Positions 22,968 through 33,273 of a stretch of 64,000 nt of DNA are shown in pieces. Source of the stretch: Keithomyces neogunnii (taxonomy: Eukaryota > Ascomycota > Sordariomycetes > Hypocreales > Clavicipitaceae); the NCBI GenBank assembly GCA_020975405.1, contig JAIOWQ010000002.1, positions 2,852,001 to 2,916,000 on the forward strand. Direction: 5' to 3'. The notes under the pieces were generated by a model. It ran no database searches. It saw only the letters and a program-made list of their open reading frames with translations, and had not been told where the DNA came from. Position numbers and translations under genes: made by a program. Every line of letters begins with the position of its first letter. Within the stretch, counting starts at the first letter, position 1.

Positions 22968-23661
22968 TTATAACATGCTCCTACTGTCAGTATATATTAC
23001 GACTTTCCAGACCCTCAAGTCTAGCATGGCCTGCGTCAAACTAGTACAGCGCCAGGTATATTGCCATGGGATGTTCCCCAAGATGTTAATCCACGAGGAG
23101 GAGTGGTCTTCCGGCCGCATCTCGTATTCGAAATCTTGAGCTCCCTGGATGCAAGGATGGACTACCAAAATTCGCCCTACATATCTCCTGCAAAGCTTCC
23201 CCATAATGATGGCTTCTTCTATAGTTTGGTAGTAAGCCTCTCTGGTGGGGTTGAAGCGCTGTGGTGGAGGCTGTGACAGAACGGTGACCGAATCGCCTTC
23301 TGCAATGTACCAAGCAAATACGGCAGAAGCTCCGTGTATGTACATTATCCAAGAAGTCTAGTCTTTGTACCGGCGAGGACACAGCACGTCACCCCTGTCC
23401 ATCAATGGGCCCATCGATGTGGTCAGTGTCTGCATACCATGGTCGTCGGCCCAGTCTTGCGCAAACGTCCCGGTACATACCGCTCCATAATACTTGTTTG
23501 TTCGGGATACATGTCTTTTGAAATTGTGCATACATCTGCTCTGATTCTTCAGCGGTTAGAAACTGCCAGAAAACCGCACTCACTGATTCCGGAGGTCCTT
23601 TGCTGCTCCAAAGCTTCCGGAATGAGTTGCCCGGCACTTCATCATCAGAGGACCCAGCCAT
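22968..23661 (-). pseudogene. Conserved fungal protein of unknown function, frameshift plus premature stop
   Basis: Three blocks in order read like one conserved ascomycete hypothetical-protein family, which I know by pattern and not by name. They are a GPPESVSAVFWQFLT/QVLWSGMY start, a WADDHGMQTLTTSMGPLMD middle, and GASAVFAWYIAEGDSVTVLS-PPPQRF with a following IEEAI/VHP end. The middle block lies in a different frame from the start block, so a one-base indel occurred near 23461-23472. The middle and end blocks share a frame but are interrupted by TAG at 23358-23360, most simply a former CAG (Gln). Otherwise the reading is continuous to a stop at 22968. Function is unknown and the gene is almost certainly dead. 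The start ATG at 23661 is tentative. Confidence 0.65.
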
Positions 23662-24817
23662 GATATTTCGGAAACCTTCATTTGAACCGACTCTGCTCCA
23701 TCAGTATTTGATCGAAACGGGTCTGGGCCGCGGGATCCAACTTGACATTGATCCCACCGACCATTGATAGAGTGCCTGGCACCCGCAAATTCAACCACTA
23801 AAACATCAATCCGTGGCGTCGTGTTGCGACAAATTGTCCCGAAGATTGACGGGCCATGCTAGGCCCTGCACGGGGAGGCATGATTTCCATGTGGCCTCAC
23901 CCTTTGTCCTGTGTCCGCTGGCGAGGAGTTGAGGCGGTTCTTAGTCATCAGTTAGGTTCAACTCGAGATGGAAACAATTTCTTTTGTCAAAGTTTGAATT
24001 TTAAAGGTCAAGTCAGGTTAATGGCGCCGTATAGTGTAATTTGGCATTTAAAATTGCACCTACGCATTTACAACCCATCGTCGCCGGCGCATCAAGTGCC
24101 CCTTTTAGTAGCAAGTACATGCATATAATTCCATGTTCTGGATTCATCTACTATTGAACTTGCACATCTGCCTCCCTTTTTGCATTACAGGCCAAGAAAT
24201 AATCCACAGTGATCCCCTTGGTATAGCTCCCCTTGGTATAACTACTATGCCGTGTCATGGAACTAGCTATTCGGCTAGAACCTCATGGACCAGTCGTGGA
24301 AGCACAGCAAGACTGTGTCGCAGTCGAATGTTGTCTCAGGAGTTGTACAAGCCAATGGTTCACCATAAATTGAAGCTATAAAGCGCATCTGCACTATAGT
24401 ACAACAATATCTCCATCGTCCGCGATCTTAGTCGCTTATCCTCAACGTGGACTAGGATGTTGCCGCTATTTTGTCTTTGCTAGGCTACCGACAGAATCAG
24501 CACTATCCCACGCCGTTTTCCCTCATACTTGGCAGCTCAAAGCTCAGTCCTTGATTCCTCTGCAGCGAATAAAACTTCCTGAATTCGATTCTTCAGATTA
24601 AACATTTGCGTTTAATGTTACCGAAATGCTCATTCGTAATAGAGCCAAGTCCACCTGCGAGGCCAGCAAGGAGAGAAATGCAAGTCGTGTCTCCTCTGAC
24701 TCGTCATGAATTCAATTCAACATGAAGATGCAACTATTAAACAGTAGATGATGTTGTGAAAATCCCGATAGACGAGCTAGCAGGTTTGTTCACCACATAT
24801 CATCTTCCGACGGTACT
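23662..24817. other. Intergenic, no gene seen
   Basis: Only short unsupported open frames between two pseudogenes. Confidence 0.4.
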
Positions 24818-25993
24818 CTATCCGCATAGACCCATTTGCGAGGATAGTGTGTCTCCCTTTCTGCGTTGTCGAACCATCTTTGGACGGGTAATGAAGGCGC
24901 TAGGCAATGGGCGTAAGACTCTAAAAAATTGCTCATAACGGCCAGGAAGGTTCAAAAGGTTATCCAAGTCTTTTAGTGGGGGACTATAATAAATCCTCAG
25001 TTTCCACATAAAGGAGCAGACAGGCACACCGTACTGGGGAAAGTTGACGTTGAACTTAACCTTCTTGCCCCATGTGTAGCTTTCCACGTATCGATCCTTA
25101 CCATTAACAAAAAAGACATCATCGCGATGCTGGCAGGGGAATCTCTCGCTGTAGTTATCGTTAGGTCCATACCGTCCATCATGGCCTCGCCCAAGTTCAT
25201 AAAAGGGTGGAAGCCGCCCTCCTCGATCAATAAGCCACACTCGTGTCGAGCGTGGGATCTTGCCCGTTCTCCAGGCCCAGTGCGCCCGTAGGACGAGACC
25301 TAGGTTCGACGCTTCGGCAAGATGTTTATATATGAAACGACGACCTATTTTTATTTTTTCATCCTAGCTCTTATCAAAATCAAACGCAAGATTTATATCC
25401 GAGGCATAAGGAAGGTGGATAAACGGAAGATAGGTGAGTAGAACATCCCACGGGATAGAGACATAAGTAGCCATATCATCAGGCGAAAACCGTAGACACA
25501 CAATGTCTTCCTAGCGTACCTCGATATACACACGTTGACCTTGATAGTCGCGTGCTGTGACTATATCGCTGCGCTTTTTAGTTAAAGCCTTGTAGTACTG
25601 GCGCAGAGCCGCGCGGGATTCTGTACACGTATTTCGCAAGCCCGCGTCCCAGTAGTATTAGAAATGGTTAGCCTCGGCCTAAGAGCACCGCAAAGGCTGA
25701 GATTTCAGTCGTCCGTGTCTGATGACGCACAGCACCCCATCGCGTCGTCGGGGATGTGGTTTTGGGGGGTTTGCACGGGAGACACTCTCTACCTGTTGTA
25801 GAAAGCTCTGTTGATTGTCCTTGTCACTACTGAACAGAGAGTAGTGATGGAGTCTTGGGGTCTGGTCCGTACAAACGGCCATCTGCCAGATCTTCCAGCG
25901 TAGCTCCGGGGGGAGCTTGGAGAAGAAATGGAAATGAGTTAGCGGTTTGGATGCGCGTGCGCCCGCTCCGTGTGATCCAGTCTTTTTGCGCAT
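24818..25993 (-). pseudogene. 2EXR-domain protein pseudogene with three Gln-to-stop changes
   Basis: Exon 1 (25793-25993) carries the 2EXR signature: FHFFSKLPPELRWKIWQMA, then RLHHYSLFSS. A 114-nt intron (25679-25792, phase 0) joins it to one continuous frame down to 24818. That frame reads TCTESRAALRQYYKAL, VYIEVR, DIVCLRFSPDD, ASNLGLVLRAHWAWR, RVWLIDRG and a C-terminal domain. It is broken only by TAA at 25658-25660 and TAG at 25511-25513 and 25364-25366. Each fits a former glutamine codon (CAA/CAG), i.e. CpA to TpA on the coding strand. 2EXR proteins are a large fungal family of unknown biochemistry. Without the stops the product would be about 350 aa. The reading frame is preserved with no indels, so inactivation was by point mutation, as in RIP. 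Confidence 0.8.
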
Positions 25994-27017
25994 TTGTGGC
26001 TGCTGGGTATATCGGCGGAGAATTAGAACCTTGGTACGAAAGGAACCGGCAGGGTTGAAAATTGAATGCTGTTTTGGCTGGCTGTTTGGGATGTAGAATT
26101 CTTCAAACTGGGAATGATGCCCTTTTAACTGTCAGATTGCACCAAACATGTGATTGAGGAGTCTGAGTCACAGTCGAAGCACTAGTGGTAGCTGGTATTT
26201 TGACTTCCTACTACTGAACAATAAATGCAAGTGCAGCGGCTTCGAGTTTAGCCATACATTTAATTTTGTACGCTCCAACTCAGTAGGTTCAAATTTGCCA
26301 GTAGATTACATTCGTTCATTACACCTGACCTAGCAAAGCTACCCGCAGCTTTACTCCTGAACCAAGCTTACACTGCTTAGCTGCAATCTACCCAGAGTTG
26401 CACAAAAACACACAAAAACACTATTTACAAACATGATGATTTGAAAGTCTATTTTTCTTCTTCTTCACTGCGTGAGTACTAGATAAATTCTGTCCCCGGA
26501 CAGAAGTGGCCATGTAAGCACGTGAGCACTATTGAAGGAAATGAAGGCTTTACAGCCTAAATGAGGGCATTCGGAGCAGATGATCGATCAATTGAGGAAT
26601 ATTATGAAATCTTTGAATTTCGTACTTTTGTGTGCCTCTTGGGGAGAGCGCGTTTGCAAACGCGAGGCTGGCCACGTGACCACCCGCAACAAGCACTTTG
26701 ATATTGTAATGGGCGCCTGAGGCACAACTCGCTCCTTCCAATTTGGCACAATGGGCACAACGCTGCAGTCAATCGCCAATGAAAAGTATTGAAATTGGGG
26801 TTGCATGATGCGTCTGCTTGCAGAGATGGCAGGAGCCAGAATGTAAGGTCACATGACGTGCTCACCTGATGTGATGGAGCAGGTCCCCGCGTCACAGACC
26901 TTCTTCCTTCTACATCACTCACAGAAGACTTGTTACTCGATACATTGCATTGACTTGTGTCAACTTGTAGTGCATTCATCCAGTCATCACGACCACGTCC
27001 GTGATACCTCATACAGA
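25994..27017. other. Intergenic region upstream of the microexon gene
   Basis: No supported gene. The last few hundred bases before 27018 would hold the promoter of the plus-strand microexon gene; no specific element is named. Confidence 0.4.
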
Positions 27018-28844
27018 ATGCAGCCCAAGGACAAGATCAATTCGTGGTTCTCGCTCGAGTTCTTTTTGCTTCTGCAAGATCACCGCAAAGTAAGTACGTC
27101 ATGAAACGCTGGATCCCCTTGATTGAAATTGTGCAAACAGAGCTGACCTCTTTTCTTTTTGACAAGGAAGACACCGTAAGTGTCCCCAACTCTGCAGGCA
27201 GAAAATCGAAGTTGACCAAGTTCTGATTGACCGTCAAAGGAAACCAAGCACACCAGTGAGTATTGTCCAAGATTCAACACCTGATACACAGAGTCTAACT
27301 AAACACTTTCTTCTGCATTCAAGACAAGACAATGACAGAAGTTAGTAACTTGCTGCCCGACCTAGCCGACAATAGAATGGCACATTGATCGTCGACCAGA
27401 ACGCCTCCATCTCCCACGCCGCTGCGGCGGCTGTTCTTGCAGCGGTAAGTTCTCTTTAGCTCCGCAACAGTTGTTTGCAGTATTCTCATGCTAAATGTTA
27501 TATTCAGTTAGCAGGAGAGGTCAGTCACCGTCATGTCATTCAACCATTCCTGGACTTGTGCCCAATCGCTGGAGAGTGCCTCTGTCCCAGCCGATATAGC
27601 CATATACCGGATCCAATACACATCTACCGACTTGGATAAATCCACCGTCCCTACAACCAGCTTTCTCGCCCTCCCGTTCGCCCGCCATGGCATCCCTTTC
27701 AATCTGATTGCTTACGCGCACGGAACGACGGGTGTGTTCCGTGGCTGCGCTCCGTTGATGTCGCTGCCAGGGCGATCATGAGTCTTTTGAAACGCTTGAG
27801 CATTGCTTTATTGATCAATCATACTAACCACGAACAAATCAGGACCCTGCTCCCGCCCCCGCCGCCTCGCCTGCTGCCGCCTCCCCCACCGACTCCTTTG
27901 GGGCAGCCTCCCCGGCCGCCGCCTCCGCCTCCCCTACGTAAATCTGCCGATATCTCGATTCTTATACCTACATCGTGCTAATTAATTATGAGGCAGGAGG
28001 AGACTACTCGGGGACGCCCCCGAGTTAAGGTAAGTAAAATATTCAACTATTTAAGCTTACATCATACTAATCTTCTTACTAGCGCCATACAACCGAGGTA
28101 TTATATTCACCTACACGTCTGATACCTCAAATATGAGATGTATTTAACTAAGACTTGCACTATCCTTAGTGGTGGAAACGCGAGGTCAAGGTAAGTAAAG
28201 TTTATACTCTTTGGTTTTTATGAGTAATCTGACAACTCTTTAGAAAGCAGAAAAGCGCCACGATGCAAGTCACACACTTGCGAGAAAACAAAATACATAC
28301 TTACTAACGCGATTATGAGAAAAAGCGAGAGCAAGTCAAGGTAACTTAAGTCCGAGCTTTGCAAGTAATAAATATATACTAATAAGATCTCTAGAAAGCT
28401 GAAGATGCAGTCCAAGTAAGTAATAATTGTGAACTTTATATATAACTCTATACTTACTATACTTTCTTACTAGGCCCTTACAATCAAGCGTAAAGTAAGT
28501 AAAACATCTAATAATCATCCTTATATTAGGACAAATACACTAAATCTTATACTATTATAGCACTTACAGGCACAAGAAGCTGTAAGTTATTTTTTTTTAA
28601 ATATTTCTGCAAAGTACTTAACTAATTAAAATGAGTAGGCTGAGAGAGATTTTATTGCTGTACGTAACTAGTTTTCTTACACATTAAATTTACTAATAAT
28701 TTTATCTTATTTAGGCTGCTAAACTCGAGATCCAAGTAAGACTAATACTTTTTAATAAATTTATTAATAACTAATAAGATATAGCGCCTAGAAAACTCGG
28801 ATAATACAACTATTACTAATGAGGAGGAGGAGGATGAGGAATAA
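27018..28844 (+). CDS. Multi-microexon gene: AT-hook-like motif, exon-per-heptad helix, acidic tail
   Basis: I recognise no family. Firm 3' part: exon 27843-27937 (Ala/Pro/Ser linker), 27993-28029 (ends in TTRGRPRVK, an AT-hook-like GRP core) and 28083-28097 (15 nt). Then come eight 21-nt exons at 28170-28190, 28244-28264, 28320-28340, 28395-28415, 28474-28494, 28561-28581, 28639-28659 and 28715-28735. The last exon, 28785-28844, ends in a Glu/Asp tail and TAA. Introns are 49-72 nt, all phase 0 after 28029; one is GC-AG (28265, GCAAGT). Most have CTAAC/CTAAT-like branch sites. Each 21-nt exon gives seven helical residues (e.g. KKREQVK, AAKLEIQ), so a heptad equals an exon. The 5' part is tentative: 27018-27089 (start ATG), one or more small exons in 27167-27340, 27376-27444 (NGTLIVDQNASISH start) and 27508-27519. 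Predicted product ~195 aa, possibly a DNA-binding coiled-coil protein (inference). Confidence 0.7.
27533..27779 (+). pseudogene. Lipase-like (alpha/beta hydrolase) gene fragment inside an intron
   Basis: An 81-codon open stretch lies wholly within the 27520-27842 intron of the microexon gene. It reads AIYRIQYTSTDLDKSTVPTT, SFLALPFARHGIPFNLIAYA and HGTTGVFRGCAP. These are N-terminal landmarks of fungal secretory-lipase-type alpha/beta hydrolases (substrate-side strand, then the AHGT oxyanion region). The catalytic Ser/Asp/His part is absent. The host intron still has a donor (GTCAGT) at 27520 and a good branch site and acceptor (ACTAACC...CAG, 27842). The fragment is therefore best seen as captured DNA that enlarged the intron from a usual ~60 nt to 323 nt. 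Confidence 0.6.
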
Positions 28845-28869
28845 ATACGCCTAATACTAATAAGGTGCC

Positions 28870-29109
28870 TGTTACGATACAAACCGTGACAAGTACACTG
28901 GAGGTGGCTCACGTAACTAGCTCAGCGTATAAATAGTCAAGTCTGACCTCTAGATAGATAGAATAAATAAGAATCTTATAATATATAGAATAGTACCTAT
29001 ACTTTATCTTTTATTATATATTTAATAAACTTAACCTTTATTATACCTAATTCAACCTTAAGTACGCTAACCCCTATAACCATACTTATAGGGATTCCGG
29101 CACGTAACA
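28870..29109 (+). mobile_element. Solo LTR with perfect 5-bp target-site duplication
   Basis: A 240-bp element begins TGTTACG and ends CGTAACA (7-bp terminal inverted repeat, TG...CA ends). It is flanked by GTGCC at 28865-28869 and 29110-29114. No gag/pol lies next to it, so it is a solo LTR left after recombination. It sits 25 bp after the stop codon of the microexon gene and may supply or disturb its terminator. Three relatives are in the window. Confidence 0.9.
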
Positions 29110-29114
29110 GTGCC

Positions 29115-31358
29115 TACTAGCTCGTATACTAGCTTTAATAAATTGGCCGTTATCTTCTTACGATAATAAAGTGGTTTATAATATAATATAATATTCTTAT
29201 TGTCTTTTATATAAGGATTACTAGATACATTTGTTGCGACCCAGTTCACGGAACCTTGGGTAAGGTTATAAGTTAGGCTAAGCGCGTGAACTAATACAAT
29301 AATATTATAAGCAAGTATAAAACAATAGCTAGGCTAGATAGATTATAGTAATCTAAGGATTATAATAATCCCTAAGGATAAATTATAGCAATCTAAGATT
29401 ATTGTAATTCTCTAATATAAACTAATGCTTTATCTGCTTCTAGAATAAGCGTGTGCCTATAAGCTAGAGGCTTAATAAGTTTTGCTCGCCTTATTAAGCA
29501 AGAAATCACCTGATATCCTAACACCTTAAAGGACTTAGTGAGCGGGCGGTAATATGCCCTGAGCTAAGATGCTAAGACAAGAAGGCTACGTTCTATAAAC
29601 TCTAATTCTTTTAGGCTTACTTGGCAAGAGTTTATAACTACGTTAACTTTAACAGATATAAGGGTCTAGGGAAATGTAAATAAAGTCAAAAATATAGGAA
29701 AATGAAAGTGTATTTCTCGAACTTCAAGATCTGTCCCTACTAACAGACCTACCTGCTAACTTTATGCCTTAAATATCAGCCATTGCTGAGTCTAAGAGCA
29801 TTACCCAGGTAATCCACTAACTGACTTTCAGGCAAGTTTCAAGAGCCAGATCCTTTGTCATACACAAGGCTCTCCTGCCGCCAAATTGTGGAGTACGTGA
29901 CTTAGGCACATTATCACGACGCACAATCTCAATTAGATTTGAAGCTTTAAGGTGTAAGGAGAAAAAAGTCTTATTTCAAGAACTTTTAACTTTTCAGAAT
30001 CACCTAAGACGGATTCACAGCAATAACAACTTCAACAGGAATAAGATGCTAGCGGGTACTTCGAGACAGCCAAAAAGTGGTCTTCTAATGTACTATATTT
30101 TCAAAGAATATTAACAGCAGCTTAAGTGATGCTCGTCCTGCAATTACGTAAATTGCGAAGAGAGTATATTATATTAATAGCATGCAGGAAATTATATCGC
30201 AAGAGAATGAGTTCAACTTAAGACCCTTCACTCTCCGGGACTCAGCCTCTAATCTTCGAAACTCAGGGTCTGGTGGTGTGGTAGTGTTGGGCAAAATTTG
30301 GAAGGACTCGGCATTTTTCATGCCTTCCCAAAAGTATTCGCCGGTCACGATCTTCGGTCTGGGTTTGGCAAGTGGAAAAGGCACTCAGCATAGATGAAGA
30401 TCTATCTCTTCAAGCATCAACAATTTGATCTTTTAGCACGCGATTGAAAATAGTAAAGAGTCATACATCGAGCTGTGTGCATCTTGACTTATCTTCCTGT
30501 AAGAAAATTAGCAAAGATAGAAGACACCACAGAAAGCGCTCAGAGACACGGGAGCTATATTCAGCGTGTTTTAACTCAGACTATTATGCAGTGTATCTAA
30601 GATAATGTGGGCAACGTATTCCAAGCTAGGTGCGCCCCTATCTAACTGATCAAGTCTATCGCAAACGCCGGTACCTATGTGAGCAACTCGGTCCAATCTT
30701 CAAAGCCGGTTACATCTTCAACCAAACAGGCAGCGAATTGCGCAACAAGTTATTGCAGCGTGCGGTTGCCGGCTACGCAGTTGTTGTAAACATAACAAAC
30801 AAGTGGTCCAAATTCGGAGATGAAATTTGATGGGATTATTGTCCGGGCTAATTGCGTGCAAGAGTAGTCCATGAGCTCCATGATGGAGTATCCACACGCG
30901 AAGTTCCAGACATGCCTGTAGACAGCCATTAATTAGATTCCCATTCTTTCTTTTCTTTTCTTTTAATTCGGCTATGTTCCCGGAATAAGGCTGTTAGTAA
31001 TTTGCCTAGCGCGGCAAAGTCAACGAAACGCCCTCTCACCTCAAAATCTTGACCGAAAGCAACCCTGTTGAATAACAAGTTAGCTACTAGGCTAATCTAC
31101 TGTACAAGACGTAACGTATTAGCAACGGCTAACTTTTGTGCTGTCAGTGCATGGAATCCCAGCCTCTGTCAAAAGCAGTGTAGCGGGTTATTGTAGCCTT
31201 TCCCCCCCGTTATCCCCCTGTATATTGTGGGCAATTTAGACTATCTCTTGGTCAAGTCTAATCCTACTTATAAATATTAGTCCTTAACTGTGTTTACTAT
31301 TTATCCACTGCTAAACTAATACTAATAGATTATACGCTAGGTACAAATTATAAATACC
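29115..31358. other. AT-rich, repeat-like tract without a supported gene
   Basis: Very TA-rich with stops in every frame. A 66-codon plus-strand frame ending at 30830 (YRKRRYLCEQLG start) looks protein-like but has no recognised motif. It could be a surviving exon of a mutated gene. Confidence 0.4.
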
Positions 31359-31599
31359 TGTTACGTGCCGGAATCCCTACAACTAGGTTTGTAGGGATTA
31401 ACGTGCTTGAGGTCGAATTAGGATTAGTAAAGGTTAGATTTATTAAATGCGTAATAAAAGACAATATGCAGGTATAGTTCTATATAGTGTAAGGTTCTTG
31501 TCTTATTCTATCTATCTAGAGGTCGGACTTGACCATTTATACGCTGTGTTAGTCACGTGAGCCACCTCCAGTGTACTTGTCACGGTTTGTATCGTAACA
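31359..31599 (-). mobile_element. LTR copy in inverse orientation
   Basis: A 241-bp copy of the same LTR family on the opposite strand: TGTTACGTGCCGGAATCCCTA at one end and GTTTGTATCGTAACA at the other. The flanking pentamers (ATACC and CTAGA) do not match, so the target duplication has decayed or the copy arose by rearrangement. It faces the 28870 copy across 2.2 kb. Confidence 0.85.
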
Positions 31600-32442
31600 C
31601 TAGACCTTATATGAATTTAATGCTATTATTAACGCTAGATAATAGCTCTAAATGGCAGGTGTGCCTACTTCCCTGTGATAGGCTGACATTTAAATGGTGT
31701 CCTTGTTCTGCCTTGGTGTCCTAATGAGAGCTCTTATTACCATATATGCATTTCTCGCTCCTTTAACACACAGTTATTGACAAAAACCTCGCCGTTATGG
31801 CTTAAGATAATAATGCCTTCTACTTTACCTGTCCGAGTGTCCGCAAATTTAATACCGAGGTAGCTAAAGCTTCCATCCAACTCTATGGCGACAATCCGCT
31901 TAACAAAGCAAGCCTATCATAATGTGTTCTAGAGATCTCCCTTATATTTAGTCTGGTGTAGCTGGCCTGCCTGGACCTTTCTTACAAGAGAATATGGCGC
32001 CTTACGAAGTTTTTAAGCAGATAGGTGGCTCGTAACCAAGAATTATCCTTCTTATATAAGGGCGGACTAGTCTATAATCTAAGCAACCTGCGGTAAGATT
32101 GCTCTGTTAGGGATAAAGCATCTTAGTAATTTGCAGAATACACTAACAATCAGACATCCCTGCCCCTCAGATCTTGGCTAGATCTGTTCCTAGGCACTAC
32201 TATTACCATCTAGTAGAGCATCCCCTATCTAGTATGGCATACTATACTGCGACGTCTTTGCTCTATTTAGCGATATTATACTAATTCCTGTAGCGGATTT
32301 TAGGAGTCTAGAGCAAGTATTGTCTTTTATTTGCCTTTAGATTTGGCGATAATAACTTCAAATGCTTAAGCTCTAGACTCGTTTTATTCTAATAACTAAT
32401 CAGTACTATTTAAGGGACATTTAATTTAGACTTCTAGCTACT
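31600..32442. other. RIP-like AT-rich tract
   Basis: No readable frame. It may be the 5' part of the degenerate coding region that follows. Confidence 0.35.
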
Positions 32443-32799
32443 ATGGTAGCCAACGCGCAGAAGTGTCACCTATCAGCCCTAGAGTCGCCAGCGCGATTAA
32501 AGATTGTAATAAAAGACTTCACAGAACTAGAAGTTATAGATAACGATAACCTTGGCCTTATTAATGAATTATGCGAGCAAAAAAACCATTGAGAAGATAA
32601 AGGGCTGCACTTTATAGCATCAGACGCTAAAGTGCTACTCCGCGCTGCTATTACGCACCAACCCAGCAAACCAGCAGAAAAATTTAATATGGTCATGGCA
32701 TCTCGGCCATTATGCCGAGTGCCCGGGGACCTTGGCACCCATATTAGCGATTTCTTAGAGGCCCGTTCAGAACAGGCTCGTGACTTGCAGCAGCCATGA
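32443..32799 (+). pseudogene. Unrecognised 118-residue coding stretch with an in-frame TGA
   Basis: From ATG 32443 the frame reads as an ordinary globular protein: SPARLKIVIKDFTELEVIDN, then LINELCEQKN, a TGA at 32590-32592, and FIASDAKVLLRAAITHQP, MASRPLCRVPGDLG and HISDFLEARSEQ to a stop at 32797-32799. The internal TGA fits a former CGA (Arg). Downstream, a related segment (KISDFLDTH) is readable in the same direction near 33010-33040. I do not recognise the family; a transposon-encoded protein is possible from the surroundings. Confidence 0.4.
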
Positions 32800-33063
32800 C
32801 CTCCTCCTTTAGCCTGATCCTTATTGTCTCTTCTTCTGCCCGTTCGCGCCCTTACTCTTCAGCCCGATACCAAGAAGGAAGGCCGTCCTTGGGACAGCCA
32901 CAAAGAGGGTCAGTCCTATATTCACCTAATCCTCATCTCCTAGACTCTCTATCCTATATTTTATCTTAATAACGCTACCTAGAATTATAAGGTCTATAAT
33001 AAGAATACCAAAATTAGCGATTTTCTAGACACCCACGTTAGTGCTATACCGCAAAAGCCCGCC

Positions 33064-33273
33064 CTAGATGATACCGATCATAATATACGCCCTAGCAAGC
33101 TGCCATAGTTCGATGTCATATGCCGGGTCGCGGGGCGTTAGCTTTGGGTTCATCTGAGAGAAAATGTAGTCGCGATAGAACAGGCAGAGGTATGCTGTTA
33201 TAGTACAGATAACGGGATCCATCCATAGGAACCAGATCCTGTAGAGGAGTGGAACATGCGTCGTGGTCGTCAT
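33064..33273 (-). CDS. Truncated N-terminus of a small membrane protein
   Basis: A 69-aa minus-strand frame begins MTTTTHVPLLYRIWFLWMDP and has one strong hydrophobic segment (residues ~8-30), then a polar loop. Fungal multi-span proteins of the DUF7704 type begin this way (a P-LL-R-FF--EP pattern), but the remaining transmembrane segments are missing. Beyond 33064 the sequence is repeat-like. It is either a first exon cut off by an insertion or a gene fragment. Confidence 0.35.
   Translation of the reverse strand: MTTTTHVPLLYRIWFLWMDPVICTITAYLCLFYRDYIFSQMNPKLTPRDPAYDIELWQLARAYIMIGII

Noticed and set aside
26602..27012. 136-codon minus-strand frame upstream of the microexon gene
   Set aside because: Low-complexity mixed translation with no motif, overlapping the probable promoter; no support.
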